From Acaudatibacter sp963835495 (GTDB lineage Bacteria > Pseudomonadota > Alphaproteobacteria > Caulobacterales > Caulobacteraceae), in contig CAWIFQ010000005.1 of the NCBI GenBank assembly GCA_963835495.1, positions 186,001 through 250,000 of the forward strand: a stretch of 64,000 nucleotides of DNA, written 5' to 3'. Position 1 is the stretch's first letter, and each line of letters starts with the position of its first letter. Under the pieces are notes generated by a model that had not been told where the DNA came from, ran no database searches, and worked only from the letters and a program-made list of their open reading frames with translations. Shown piece by piece: positions 9,986 to 19,625 of this stretch. Position numbers and translations under genes: made by a program.

Positions 9986-10585
9986 ATGACCGATCAGGGC
10001 CAAGCGCGAAAGCCGGCGTCCGACAAGGTGGTGATCCAGAAGTACGCCAACCGGCGGCTCTACAACAAGGCGACCAGCACCTACATCACCCTCGACGACC
10101 TCGCCGGCATGGTGCGCGAGGGGGTCGATTTCGTGGTCTACGACGCCAAGACCGGCGAGGACATCACCCGCAAGGTGCTGACCCAGATCATCTTCGAGGA
10201 AGAGAGCCGCGGCCAGAACCTGCTGCCGATCCAGTTCCTGCGCCAGCTGATCCGCTTCTACGGCGACCAGATGCAGGCCTTTCTGCCGAGCTACCTGGAG
10301 CTGTCGCTCGACAGCTTCATCCGCCAGCAGGAACGGCTGCGCAGCCAGTTCTCGACCATGAGCCCGGCTGGCATCGGCGTCTACGAGGAGCAGATCCGCC
10401 AGAACCTGGCGCTGTTCGACCGGGCGATGAAGATGTTCTCGCCGTTCCCGTTCCGCGCGGACGGCGAAGAAGCCGCGCCCGCCGCGCAGTCCGCGCCGAC
10501 CGAGCCCGCCAAGGACGACCTCGCCGAACTGCGCAAACAGATGGCCGCGATGCAGGAACAGCTGGCCGCGCTGGCGAAGAAGTAA
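9986..10585 (+). CDS. phaR: Polyhydroxyalkanoate synthesis repressor PhaR
   Basis: The 199-residue protein carries the PHB/PHA accumulation regulator DNA-binding domain at its start (VVIQKYANRRLYNKATSTYITLDDL, about residues 15-75). Two PHB-accumulation repeats follow (LPSYLELSLDSFIRQQERLR region), then an Ala/Pro-rich linker and a C-terminal coiled coil (AELRKQMAAMQEQLAAL). PhaR represses phasin and pha genes and is titrated off DNA by nascent polymer granules. It is divergent from phaA, which it probably helps control, with a candidate operator in the gap. Confidence 0.95.
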   Translation: MTDQGQARKPASDKVVIQKYANRRLYNKATSTYITLDDLAGMVREGVDFVVYDAKTGEDITRKVLTQIIFEEESRGQNLLPIQFLRQLIRFYGDQMQAFLPSYLELSLDSFIRQQERLRSQFSTMSPAGIGVYEEQIRQNLALFDRAMKMFSPFPFRADGEEAAPAAQSAPTEPAKDDLAELRKQMAAMQEQLAALAKK

Positions 10586-10596
10586 CCCCCTACTCT

Positions 10597-10795
10597 CCGC
10601 TCATCCCGGCGAACGCCGGGCAGGAAGAAGTGGAAGGGAACCACGGAAAGCACGGTCGCGCCTGCGCCAAGGCGCTCTGGCTGCGATTCACCCGCCAGGT
10701 CCGTGTTTTCCGTGTTTTCCGTGGCCAATACTTACGCCACAGCGCCTGCGGTCGGACTTCTGCCTGGGTCCCCGGCGTTCGCCGGGACGAGCGGA
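10597..10795. repeat. Intergenic element with inverted CCCGGCGAACGCCGGG ends
   Basis: Downstream of phaR, TCATCCCGGCGAACGCCGGG (10601-10620) returns inverted as CCCGGCGTTCGCCGGGACGA (10771-10790). Each copy is itself a hairpin. The middle is AT-rich for this genome. This 219-base gap holds no gene. The hairpin just after the phaR stop could end its transcript, and the convergent layout with the nfeD-type gene fits a two-way terminator. Confidence 0.6.
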
Positions 10796-10804
10796 GTTGC
10801 GTGG

Positions 10805-11263
10805 CTAGGCTGGCGTCACCTTCAGCCGGGCGCCGCCGAGGATTTCCAGCACCTTCACCTTCGATCTGGCGGCCAGGTCGTCGCCGTCGTCGAGTTCGGC
10901 CGCCCATTCCTTGCCGTCGACAAACACACGGCCATGGCCGGCCTTGAACGCCGCCACCGCCTCGCCCTCGCGGCCGATCAGCCGCGGCGCCAGGTCGTTG
11001 ATGTCGCCATCGCCTTTTGGCGCCGGCCGCAAAAAGCGGCGGCCGAGGTAGGTGAAAACCACCGCGGTGACGACGAAGAGCACGATCTCCTCGGGCCAGA
11101 TCAGGCCGACCAGTTGCGTCGTCACGGCGACCACCGCCGCCGCGCCGGCGGGCCAGAGCAGCCAGCCGGACCCGGTCATCAGCTCGCCGATCAGGAACAC
11201 TCCGCCGATCGCGATCCAGGTCCAGAACGGGTTGGCGAGGAAGAACGCCTCGGCGTGATCCAT
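10805..11263 (-). CDS. NfeD family membrane protein
   Basis: The 152-residue protein has two to three membrane segments (about residues 14-70, e.g. WTWIAIGGVFLIGELMTG and IVLFVVTAVVFTYLG). A C-terminal OB-fold domain (LIGREGEAVAAFKAGHGRVFVDGKEWAAEL) is typical of short NfeD proteins. NfeD partners SPFH proteins in membrane microdomains. Its ATG directly abuts the TAA of the SPFH gene upstream, so the two are translated as a coupled pair. Confidence 0.9.
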   Translation of the reverse strand: MDHAEAFFLANPFWTWIAIGGVFLIGELMTGSGWLLWPAGAAAVVAVTTQLVGLIWPEEIVLFVVTAVVFTYLGRRFLRPAPKGDGDINDLAPRLIGREGEAVAAFKAGHGRVFVDGKEWAAELDDGDDLAARSKVKVLEILGGARLKVTPA

Positions 11264-12259
11264 TTATGAGCTCCCGGTCGGGACCGAGGGCCGCGGCGGC
11301 GGGGGCCGCGGCGCGGCCGGCGGCGCATTGGAACCGCCGCTCTGCACGCTCCGCACCAGCTCCAGCACCCCGGCGATCGAGCCGGAAATGCCGGAGAAGT
11401 CCGCCGGCACGATCACGGTGCGCTGCTGGTTCGATTCCGCCAGCTTGCCGAACGCCTCGACGTACTTCTGCGCCACGAAGTAGTTCAGCGCGTTGACGCT
11501 GCCGCCCTCGATCGCGTCGGACACCACCTTGGTCGCCTGCGCCTCGGCGCCGGCGGCGCGCTCGCGCGCTTCGGCGTCGCGGAACGCCGCTTCCCGCCGG
11601 CCTTCGGCCTGCAGGATGGCGGCCTGCTTGGAGCCTTCCGCCCGGGTGATCGCGGCCTGCTTCTCGCCCTCGGCCTCGGTGATCACCGCGCGCCGCTCCC
11701 GCTCGGCCTTCATCTGCCGGGTCATGGCGTTGGTGATGTCGGGCGGCGGCTGCAGGTCCTTGATCTCGATCCGCGCCACCTTGACGCCCCAGGGACTGGT
11801 CGCCTCGTCGATCACCGCCAGCAGGCGGGTGTTGATGTGCTCGCGGTTGGAGAGCACCTCGTCGAGTTCCATCGACCCCACCACGGTGCGCAGGTTGGTC
11901 ATGGTCAGCTGGGTGATAGCGCCCTGCAGGTTGGCCACCCGATAGGCCGCCGCGGCGGCGTCCATCACCTGGATGAAGACGATGGCGTCGACCTGGACGC
12001 CGACGTTGTCCTTGGTGATGACCTCCTGCTGCGGCACCGGCAGGACCTGCTCCATCATGCTGATGCGGCGGCCGACCGTCTCGACAAACGGCGTCAGGAT
12101 GGCGATGCCGGGCTTCAGGGTTCGGGTGTAACGGCCGAAGCGCTGGACCGTGTATTCGAAGCCTTGCGGCACGGTCTTGATCGCTGAGAACGTGACCACC
12201 AGCGCCACGGCCAGCAGAACAAGTACGATGATACCCGGCACTATGACCTCCCCGTCCAT
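11264..12259 (-). CDS. qmcA: SPFH/stomatin-family membrane protein (QmcA-like)
   Basis: The 331-residue protein has one N-terminal membrane anchor (IIVLVLLAVALVVTF) and the SPFH domain (TVPQGFEYTVQRFGRYTRTLKPGI). A long Ala/Glu coiled coil (ERERRAVITEAEGEKQAAITRAEG) leads to a Pro-rich tail. Family members form oligomeric scaffolds that organise membrane domains and modulate proteases such as FtsH. The downstream nfeD-type gene starts right after its stop, the common SPFH-NfeD operon. The symbol is by family resemblance. Confidence 0.88.
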   Translation of the reverse strand: MDGEVIVPGIIVLVLLAVALVVTFSAIKTVPQGFEYTVQRFGRYTRTLKPGIAILTPFVETVGRRISMMEQVLPVPQQEVITKDNVGVQVDAIVFIQVMDAAAAAYRVANLQGAITQLTMTNLRTVVGSMELDEVLSNREHINTRLLAVIDEATSPWGVKVARIEIKDLQPPPDITNAMTRQMKAERERRAVITEAEGEKQAAITRAEGSKQAAILQAEGRREAAFRDAEARERAAGAEAQATKVVSDAIEGGSVNALNYFVAQKYVEAFGKLAESNQQRTVIVPADFSGISGSIAGVLELVRSVQSGGSNAPPAAPRPPPPRPSVPTGSS

Positions 12260-12360
12260 TCGCCGCAGCTTATCCTTTCAGCGCCCTAGCCGCCATCATG
12301 CGTTGCGCCCAGGCCCCGCGGCGGCCTAGCTTGCGGTGAAAGCGGTGATTGGGGTTGGGG

Positions 12361-12855
12361 ATGCGACGACACTGGATGGCCGGCCTGGCGTTGGCGCTGA
12401 CGACGGCGACCGCCGCCCACGCGGCTGATTTCGACGCCCGGCGCGCCGCGGACATCGCCTCGATCATCACCTCGCACGGCGCCAGCGGCGCCCTGAAGAA
12501 AGGCGACGACGGCAAGGCTTATTTCAATGGCCAAGTCGGCAACGTCTATTTCGACGCCCACTTCCAGAGCTGCGACGACGCACGGACCTACTGCAAGACC
12601 GTGCTGCTCGGCGGGGTCTGGGATTCGAAGAAGATCACGGTCGACCAGATCAACCACTGGAACCGCTGGACGCTGTATTGCCCGGCCTACATCGACGCCG
12701 ATGGCTCACCGGATCTGTGGTACTCGATCGCCGTTTCCAGCAGCACGACCGAGGCGGACTTCTCCGACGAACTCAGCACCTGGATGGACTGTCTGCACGA
12801 TTTCGACGGCTTCGTCGCCGGCCCGGACGATTTCATCAAGAACCACGCGAGCTGA
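12361..12855 (+). CDS. Secreted YbjN domain protein
   Basis: The 164-residue protein begins with a signal peptide (MRRHWMAGLALALTTATAAHA, cleavage about residue 21). A YbjN-type sensory domain follows, with the GDDGKAYFNGQVGNVYFDAHFQSC strand pair, LLGGVWD and YIDADGSPDLWYSIAV. YbjN domains are small alpha/beta folds related to type III secretion chaperones; the exact role is unknown. The start at 12361 is preceded by GGGG and opens directly into the signal peptide; an in-frame ATG four codons earlier is less likely. It is transcribed toward the nitronate monooxygenase gene. Confidence 0.75.
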   Translation: MRRHWMAGLALALTTATAAHAADFDARRAADIASIITSHGASGALKKGDDGKAYFNGQVGNVYFDAHFQSCDDARTYCKTVLLGGVWDSKKITVDQINHWNRWTLYCPAYIDADGSPDLWYSIAVSSSTTEADFSDELSTWMDCLHDFDGFVAGPDDFIKNHAS

Positions 12856-12870
12856 CGCGCCGCCGCGGAC

Positions 12871-13861
12871 TCAGGCGGCGGCGCTCGCCTTCGCCGGCGT
12901 CCGCAGCCGCTCCAGCCGGGCGATCGCGGCGTCGGCCTCGGCCATGATCCGACCGACGATCTCGCCGGCCGGCAAGACGTCGTGGACGCCGCCGGCCGAC
13001 TGGCCCATGGCGAAGCACGACTTGTCGGGATCGAGCCCTTCGATCTGGCCGCCGATGCCGCCCATCACGCCGGCGCGAGACGAGATGCCGGCCTGCATCG
13101 GGAACGGCTGGATGTCCTGCGGCCGGCTCTCCCAGTCCTCGACCCACAGGTTCTTCTTCACCCGCATCGGCTTGCCTGAGTAGCAGCGGGTGCGGATGGT
13201 GGCCTCGTCAGAGGCCTCGAGAATGGTCTCGTGATAGAGCGCCGCCAGCGTGAGCCTCGGTCGAGGCGATGAAGCGCGTGCCCATCCAGACCCCGACGCC
13301 GCCCAGCGCCAGCACCGCCGCCAGCCCGCGGCCGTCGTAGAGCCCCCCGGCGCCGACCACCGGGACCTTCACCGCGTCCACCGCCTGGGCGATCAGCGGC
13401 ATGGTTCCGACCAGGCCGGTGTGGCCGCCGCCCTCGCCGCCCTGGCAGATCACCGCATCGCAGCCGGCCTGCTCGGCCTTCACCGCGTGCTTCACCGCGC
13501 CGCAGACCACCATCACCTTCAGGCCGGCCTTCTTGAGCTTCTCCAGGATCGGCATCGGCACGCCGAGCCCGGCGACGAAGCTCGAGGCGCCCTCGCCGAT
13601 GATGATGTCCACCGACGCCATCAGGCTTTCCGGGCTGGCGGCCAGCAGGTCGACGCCGAACGGCTTGTCGGTGAGCTTCCTGAGCTTCTTCATCTCCTCG
13701 CGGATGAAGTCCGGCCCGCGACCGGCCATGCCGAGCACGCCGTAGCCGCCGGCGTTCGAGACCGCCGCCGCCAGCTCGGCGTAGGAGACCCCGCCCATGC
13801 CGGCCAACATGATCGGCTTGTCGACGCCGAGGAGGTCGCAGAGGGGCGTGTGCAGGGTCAT
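12871..13861 (-). pseudogene. Nitronate monooxygenase (2-nitropropane dioxygenase family), one frameshift
   Basis: The N-terminal 205 residues (MTLHTPLCDLLGVDKPIMLAGMGGVSYAELAAAVSNAGG region, then AVICQGGEGGGHTG and VVGAGGLYDGRGLAAVLALG) are the FMN-binding TIM barrel of NMO-type enzymes. After STEA the frame changes near 13,250. The C-terminal part then continues as LAALYHETILEASDEATIRTRCYSGKPMRVKKN and ends in the SCFAMGQSAGGV pocket block. The joined protein is about 329 residues, the family norm. Members oxidise alkyl nitronates such as propionate 3-nitronate with FMN and oxygen, or act as trans-enoyl reductases. Sequence error is likely. Confidence 0.8.
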
Positions 13862-13928
13862 CGTGGGCTCCGTGTTTCGCCCTGCACAGGCCGCCTTCCC
13901 CGGCGGCGGTCAAGCGCGGCGGCCGGTT

Positions 13929-14849
13929 TCAGGCCGGGCGCTCGCCGCGGAGCCGCCGGGCGGCGTCCGGATAACGCCGCGACGATGGGGCCGTGAGGCC
14001 GCCGCCCAGGTCGATGCGGAAATCGCCCGAGCCGGTGGCCGAGAGGCTGCGCACCTTGCCTGGATTGACCAGCCAGGAGCGGTGCGTGCGGACGAAGCCA
14101 TGCGGGCTCAGCGCCGCCTCGATCTGCGCCATCGAAGCGCGCATCAGCGGGCGGCGGCCGTCGTCGAGGGCGAACTCGACGTAGTTGCCGGCCGCCTTCG
14201 CGGCCAGGATCTCGCCCACCGGCAGGCGCAGCAGCGTGGCCCCGTCGCGGATGTCGAAGGTGGCGGGGAGCGAGGCGCCGGCCGGCGGCGCGGCGGCCGT
14301 GTCCGGGGCGGCGGGGCGTCGCGCCAGCAGCCAGAACACGCCGCCGAACACGACGTAGGCCAGCAAGTCCTTGCGGTACTCGTAGGGCAGTTCCAGCGGC
14401 GACCAGGCGTAGGTCTTGCCGGCGGCGGCGAACACCAGCGTGCGCAGCAGCGTCATCAGGCCGGTGTGGGCGGCAGAGAACACCAGGCTGCCGCCTAGAT
14501 GGACCCCCAGGGTCCGCCACAGTGGCCCCCGGCCCGGCGGCGCCAGGCGCAGCGCGGCCAGCACGACCCCTGCGGCGACAAGCGCGGCCATCGCGCTGGT
14601 GATCTCGAGCGTGAGGGGCAAGGCGAGCGGCATGGACACGCCGCGCCGGTGCGCGTCGTCCAGTTGGGTCGACACATTTACGAAGATGTTGAGCCCCAGC
14701 AGCGCGAGCACCGCGAGCCAGGCGCGGATCGCCGGCGCTTTGCCGCTCGTCCCGGCTGGCGCGCCGCTCGTCCCAGGCGCAGTCTCGCCGTCCCGGCGCA
14801 ACCGCCGCCCGGCCCAGCCCCCTGGATCATCGCTCGTGCGCTCGGTCAT
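13929..14849 (-). CDS. Membrane-bound LytTR transcriptional regulator
   Basis: The 306-residue protein has about four membrane helices (AWLAVLALLGLNIFVNV, ITSAMAALVAAGVVLAAL, GSLVFSAAHTGLMTLL, LLAYVVFGGVFWLLA) and a C-terminal LytTR DNA-binding domain. That domain includes VGEILAAKAAGNYVEF, MRASMAQIEAAL and FVRTHRSWLVNPGKVR, the last with the conserved R-x-H-R-S. Such proteins bind DNA while anchored in the inner membrane and sense an unknown signal. I take the ATG at 14,849; longer frames run into the divergent oxidoreductase promoter. The 49-base divergent gap suggests it may regulate that neighbour. Confidence 0.85.
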   Translation of the reverse strand: MTERTSDDPGGWAGRRLRRDGETAPGTSGAPAGTSGKAPAIRAWLAVLALLGLNIFVNVSTQLDDAHRRGVSMPLALPLTLEITSAMAALVAAGVVLAALRLAPPGRGPLWRTLGVHLGGSLVFSAAHTGLMTLLRTLVFAAAGKTYAWSPLELPYEYRKDLLAYVVFGGVFWLLARRPAAPDTAAAPPAGASLPATFDIRDGATLLRLPVGEILAAKAAGNYVEFALDDGRRPLMRASMAQIEAALSPHGFVRTHRSWLVNPGKVRSLSATGSGDFRIDLGGGLTAPSSRRYPDAARRLRGERPA

Positions 14850-14898
14850 GTTCGCCAAATCAACCGATCGCGACCCTTGTAACCTGGAACGCGCCACA

Positions 14899-16671
14899 AT
14901 GAACCGACGCCATCTTCTCGGCGCCAGCGTCTCGCTGACCGCCGCCGCCGCGCTTCGCGCCCGCCCCGCCGCCGCGTCAGTAACGGGCCGCGTGCGTCCC
15001 GGCGTGCCGGGCTGGCCCGCCGACGCCGACTGGGCCCAGCTGAACCAGGCCGCCGGCGGGCGCCTGTCGCCGGTCAGCGTCCCCGCGCTCGACGGGCCGG
15101 ACGCCAAGGCGCTGCTCTCCAATCCGTTCTACATCGGCGACCAGCCAGGTCTGACCGAAAGTTCCGGCTGGCTCGACGCCTGGCGCTCGTCGCCGAGCGC
15201 CTATGCGCTGGCCGCCGAGAGCGCCGCGGACGTCGCCGCCGCGGTCCGCTTCGCCCGCGTCCATAACCTGCGCCTGGTGGTGAAAGGCCGCGGGCACAGT
15301 TACCTCGGCGGCTCCAACGCACCGGATTCCCTGCTGCTGTGGACCCGCCGGATGGACGGCGTCGCGGTCAACGACGCGTTCACGCCGCAAGGCGCGCCCG
15401 CCGGCCTCGCCCCGGTCCCGGCCGTCACGGTCGGCGCCGGCGCCATGTGGCTGCACGCCTACCAGGCGGTGACAGCCGGCGCGGGCCGCTACGTCCAGGG
15501 CGGCGGCTGCACGACGGTCGGCGTCGCCGGGCTGGTGCAGGGCGGCGGCTTCGGCAGCTACTCCAAGACCTACGGCATGGCCGCCGCCAGCCTGCTGGAA
15601 GCCGAGATCGTCACTGCCGACGGCAAGGTGCGCGTGGTCAATCGCCACCAGGAGCCGGACCTGTTCTGGGCGCTGAAGGGCGGCGGCGGCGGCACCTTCG
15701 GCGTGCTGACCCGCCTGACGCTGGCGACGCACGAGCTGCCGACCAGCTTCGGCGCGGTGCGCCTGACGCTGCACGCGCAGTCCGACGAGGCCTACCGCCG
15801 CCTGCTGGCGCGGTTCGTCGACTTCTACGCCGCCAACCTGTTCAATCCGCACTGGGGCGAGCAGGTGACCGCGCGGCCGGACAACCAGCTCGAGGTCTCG
15901 ATGGTGTTCCAGGGCCTGACCCAGGACGAGGCCCGCGCCGCCTGGCGCCCGCTGATCGACTTCGCCAACGTCAATCCGGCCGACTACGAGGGCCAGACCG
16001 GCTTTCTCGCGCTGGCGCTGCCGGCGCGCCATTTCTGGGACGCCGGACTTCCTGCGGCGCCTCGCCCCGGCGTGATCGTCAGCGATCCTCGTCCCGCCGC
16101 CCCGCCCACCGACTTCTGGTGGGCCGGCGACGCCGACGAGGCCGGCGATCTTCTGGCACGCCTACACCTCGGCCTGGCTGCCCGCGTCGCTGCTGAAGCC
16201 CGCCAACCAGAGCGCGGCTGGTCGACGCCTGGTTCGCCGCCAGCCGCCACTGGTACGCTTCGCTTCCACTTCAACAAGGGCCTCGCCGGCGCGCCGGACG
16301 CGGCGCTCGCAGGCGGCGCGCGACACCGCCACGAATCCCGAGGCGCTCGAGGCCTTCGCGCTGGCGATCATCGCCTCGGACGGCAAGACGCTCTACGGTG
16401 GCGCTGAGCCCGATCTCGCCAGCGCCCACGCCATCGCCGCCCGGGTCCAGGCGGCGATGGCGGCGCTGCGCGTCGCGGCGCCCGGGGCACCGGCGCCTAC
16501 GTCAACGAGTGCGACTACTTCCAGAGCGACTGGCAGCGGGCCTTCTGGGGCCCGAACTACCCGCGCCTCGCCCGCATCAAGCGCCGCTACGACCCGGACG
16601 GCCTATTCACCGTCCACCACGGCGTCGGCAGCGAAGCCTGGAGCGCGGATGGGTTCACGCGGAAGACGTGA
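14899..16671 (+). pseudogene. FAD-linked oxidoreductase of the berberine-bridge-enzyme type, exported; several frameshifts
   Basis: The start carries a twin-arginine-like leader (NRRHLLGASVSLTAAAALRARPAAA). The FAD-binding domain has VVKGRGHSYLGGSN, with the His that carries FAD in this family, and RYVQGGGCTTVGVAGLVQGGG, with the Cys of bicovalent members. The C-terminal BBE segment reads NYPRLARIKRRYDPDGLFTVHHGVGS. After about 16,045 the frame changes several times, the first from one extra G, but every block up to the stop at 16,669 can be recovered. The full protein is about 590 residues and would oxidise alcohols or sugars with oxygen in the periplasm. Substrate unknown. Confidence 0.78.
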
Positions 16672-16869
16672 CCCTCCTCCACCGTGTAGCGGAGCGAAGC
16701 GGGGGAGGTGTCGCGGCGCGTTAGCGCCGTGACGGAGGGGGCGCAGGGCGGTGCGCACGTCCCGGACAACTGTCAGTGTACGCGGCCTTGCGCCCCCTCC
16801 GTCTCGCCCGGCTGCGCCGGTCGATCCACCTCCCCCGCGTCGCTCCGCTATGCGGTGGAGGAGCGAGGT
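16672..16869. repeat. Intergenic repeat, family with GGAGGTG/CACCTCC and GACGGAGGGGGCGC
   Basis: This gap between two convergent genes holds mirrored words. CCTCCACCGTGTAGCGGAGCGAAGC plus GGGGGAGGTG sits at the left. The inverted set CACCTCCCCC, CGCTCCGCTATGCGGTGGAGGAG sits at the right, with GACGGAGGGGGCGC and GCGCCCCCTCCGTC between them. The same vocabulary returns at 29,559-29,738 and, shortened, at 35,029-35,103. It can fold into long hairpins and carries no gene. Confidence 0.65.
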
Positions 16870-16882
16870 GTCGCAGCTGCGC

Positions 16883-18490
16883 CTAGTGCCGGAACACCCT
16901 GACGCCGGTGAAGGCCATCGCCACGCCGCGATCGTCGGCGGCGGCGATCACCTCGGCGTCGCGGATCGAGCCGCCGGGCTGGATCACCGCGGTGGCGCCC
17001 GCCTCCGCCGCCTGGATCAGGCCGTCGGCGAACGGGAAGAAAGCCTCGGAGGCGCAGGCCGAGCCCTTGGCCAGCGACTCCGGCAGCCCCGCCAGCTCGG
17101 CGGCCTCGGCGGCGCGGATCGCGGCGATGCGGGCCGAGTCGCGCCGGTTCATCTGGCCGGCGCCGATCCCGCCGGTCTGGCCGTTCTTGGCGAAGACGAT
17201 GGCGTTGGACTTGATGTGCTTGGCCACGGTGAAGGCGAACAGCATGTCGCGCACCTCGGCCTCGGTCGGCGCCCGCTGGGTGACGATCTTGAGGTCGGCC
17301 GCGGTGATCCGTGCGTCGTCGCGGCCCTGGACCAGAAATCCGCCCGCCACCGACTTGAAGGTCTCGCCCTTGGCCAGCGGATCGGGCAGCGCGCCGGTGA
17401 CCAGGAGGCGCACGTCCTTGCGGCGCTTGAACACCTCGATCGCGTCGTCGTCGGCCTCCGGCGCGATCACCACCTCGCTGAAGATCTTGACGATCTCGCG
17501 CGCCGCGGCCCGGTCGAGCCGCCGGTTCAGCGCGACGATGCCGCCGTAGGCCGACACCGGGTCGCACTGCAGCGCCCGCTCGAACGCCTCCTTCAGGTCC
17601 GCGCCGAGGGCCACGCCACAGGGGTTGGCGTGCTTGATGATCGCGCAGGCGGCGCCGGCGGCCGGGTCGAATTCGGCCACCAGCTCCAGCGCCGCGTCGG
17701 TGTCGTTGATGTTGTTGTAGCTGAGCTCCTTGCCCTGCAGCTGGCGGGCGGTGGCGACGCCGGGGCGCGGATTGGGGAAGGTGTAGAAGGCGGCCGCCTG
17801 GTGCGGATTCTCGCCGTAGCGCATGGTCTGCTTGAGCGCGCCGGAGATCGACTTGCGGGCGGGCCAGCCCTCGCCGACCTGTCCGGCGAACCAGGTCGAG
17901 ATCGCCGCGTCGTAGGCCGCGGTGCGGGCGTAGGCGCGGGCCGCCAGCTGGCGGCGCAGGGCGAGCGTGGTTCCTCCGGACTTCAGCGCCTCGAGCACCT
18001 CGGCCATGTCCTCCGGCGCGGTGCAGACCGCGACATAGCCGTGGTTCTTGGCCGCGGAGCGGATCATCGCCGGGCCGCCGATGTCGATGTTTTCGACGCA
18101 CTCGGCGAAATCGCCGCCGCGAGCGACGGTGGCCTCGAACGGGTAGAGATTGACGTAGAGCAGGTCGATCGCGCCGATGCCGTGCTTCTCCATCGCGCCG
18201 GCGTGCTCGGGCGCATCGCGCACACCCAGCAGGCCTCCGTGGACGACGGGGTGCAGGGTCTTCACCCGCCCGTCCATCATCTCCGGAAAGCCGGTGAGGT
18301 CAGCGACATCCTTCACCGCCAGGCCGGCCGCGGCGATCGCGGCGCGGGTGCCGCCGGTCGAGACCAGCTCGACGCCGGCGGCGGCCAGGGCCTGGGCGGT
18401 TTCGATCAGGCCGGTCTTGTCGGAAACGGAAATCAGCGCGCGGTGGACGGGGACGACATCCGGCGGGGACGGGAAGGCAGGCGCAGTCAT
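16883..18490 (-). CDS. purH: Bifunctional AICAR formyltransferase / IMP cyclohydrolase
   Basis: The 535-residue protein has the N-terminal MGS-like IMP cyclohydrolase domain (ALISVSDKTGL, GVELVSTGGTR, GRVKTLHP). The C-terminal AICAR transformylase domain has RYGENPHQ, IIKHANPCG with its catalytic His, and KHIKSNAI. It performs the last two steps of purine synthesis, giving IMP. Length matches the family. The ATG at 18,490 sits behind a GGAG ribosome binding site; the upstream in-frame Met is not needed. Its neighbours (heparinase, rpe, rsmB) lie upstream on the same strand, beyond a padR pair. Confidence 0.96.
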   Translation of the reverse strand: MTAPAFPSPPDVVPVHRALISVSDKTGLIETAQALAAAGVELVSTGGTRAAIAAAGLAVKDVADLTGFPEMMDGRVKTLHPVVHGGLLGVRDAPEHAGAMEKHGIGAIDLLYVNLYPFEATVARGGDFAECVENIDIGGPAMIRSAAKNHGYVAVCTAPEDMAEVLEALKSGGTTLALRRQLAARAYARTAAYDAAISTWFAGQVGEGWPARKSISGALKQTMRYGENPHQAAAFYTFPNPRPGVATARQLQGKELSYNNINDTDAALELVAEFDPAAGAACAIIKHANPCGVALGADLKEAFERALQCDPVSAYGGIVALNRRLDRAAAREIVKIFSEVVIAPEADDDAIEVFKRRKDVRLLVTGALPDPLAKGETFKSVAGGFLVQGRDDARITAADLKIVTQRAPTEAEVRDMLFAFTVAKHIKSNAIVFAKNGQTGGIGAGQMNRRDSARIAAIRAAEAAELAGLPESLAKGSACASEAFFPFADGLIQAAEAGATAVIQPGGSIRDAEVIAAADDRGVAMAFTGVRVFRH

Positions 18491-18618
18491 GGCGGTCTCC
18501 AGATCGAGAGGGCGCCCAGGCGTGCGGCTTCGCAAAAGCCCCGCGCTCCCCGGTGGTGATCCACCCTTCGCCAGTCACGTGGGACAGGCCGGGCTATAGG
18601 CGAAAGCGCGCCGAAAAG

Positions 18619-19614
18619 CTAGGCGCCGTTAGTCGCGGTTCTGGCTTCCGCCTCCGGCCGCGCGAGCTTCCAGAGCGCGTATCCCAGGCGCACGAGGGCC
18701 GTGCAGATCACCACGATCAATGTCACCTCGGCGCCGATCTCGACGCCGTTTTCGACCTTCGCCAGCACCACGCCGCTCACGCCCACACCGGTGACCGAGA
18801 CCCAGTGGCCCGCGTGCAGCGCCAGCGCGGCCGCGGTCGCCAGGGCGGCCTGCAACAGCGCGTCGAGCGACCGGGCGATGACGCGCAGCTCCCGTCCCGC
18901 CAGCATCAACGCGTCGACCGCGATGCCTCCCGCCGCGAGCGCGAGCACCGGCAGGTAGAAGCCGAGCAGTTCCGGCGCGAAGGCGAAGTGCAGCGCGCCG
19001 CCCGTCTTCAACGGAATCTCCGGCGGCCCCACCCGGATCAGGCCGACCCACCAGAAGCAGAACAGGGTGAGGAAGACGATGCCGGCCACCCGCTCGAACC
19101 AGAGCTGGCGCGGACGACGGCGGCTGATTCTCGGCAGGTCGCGGACGCTCCAGTCGACCGTGATCCGCTGGCCGGCGCTGGTCCGCTGCAGGATGGCGAA
19201 GATCACGGTCACCGCGCCGACCCCGGTGAAGGCGCCGCTCCAGATGACGCCCATCGCCACGCCGAGTCCGCGCCCGGCGTCCCCGCCGGTCACCGCGGTC
19301 GCCACGACGCCGGTGATCGCCGCCGCCAGGGCGATCGCCGCCAGCACGATCATCACCACGAAGGCGTAGACCGGATAGAGGTCCGGCCCGATCAGGTACT
19401 GCTGGCGCCCATAGCGGGCGGCGACGATCAATGGATGGCCGAACGCGTGCAGCAATGCCTCCTGCTCCTTCCGCGTCAGCGGGCGGCCGAGCAGGGCCTC
19501 GCGCTCCTCCTGCTGTGTCAGCAGCACGTCGCGCAGTTCGGCGGCGATGTCGTCGCGCTGGTCGCGCGGCAGGAACAGCCGCACGGTGTCGAGATAACGG
19601 TCGAGCAGGTCCAT
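18619..19614 (-). CDS. PadR-linked multi-pass membrane protein
   Basis: The 331-residue protein starts with a soluble helical segment (MDLLDRYLDTVRLFLPRDQRDDIAAELRDVL...) of the permease-prefix/HAAS type, about residues 1-70. Seven or so hydrophobic helices follow. Such proteins are usually encoded right after a PadR regulator and are thought to be part of envelope-stress or transport control, but the function is not known. The start is set by the MDLLDRYL opening, common to the family, 11 bases after the padR stop; the two genes clearly form an operon. Confidence 0.75.
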   Translation of the reverse strand: MDLLDRYLDTVRLFLPRDQRDDIAAELRDVLLTQQEEREALLGRPLTRKEQEALLHAFGHPLIVAARYGRQQYLIGPDLYPVYAFVVMIVLAAIALAAAITGVVATAVTGGDAGRGLGVAMGVIWSGAFTGVGAVTVIFAILQRTSAGQRITVDWSVRDLPRISRRRPRQLWFERVAGIVFLTLFCFWWVGLIRVGPPEIPLKTGGALHFAFAPELLGFYLPVLALAAGGIAVDALMLAGRELRVIARSLDALLQAALATAAALALHAGHWVSVTGVGVSGVVLAKVENGVEIGAEVTLIVVICTALVRLGYALWKLARPEAEARTATNGA

Positions 19615-19625
19615 GATCGTGGCCC

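Noticed and set aside
10703..11269. 188-residue plus-strand frame opposite the nfeD-type gene
   Set aside because: The minus-strand gene has clear membrane helices and an OB fold and is coupled to the SPFH gene; the plus frame is low-complexity.
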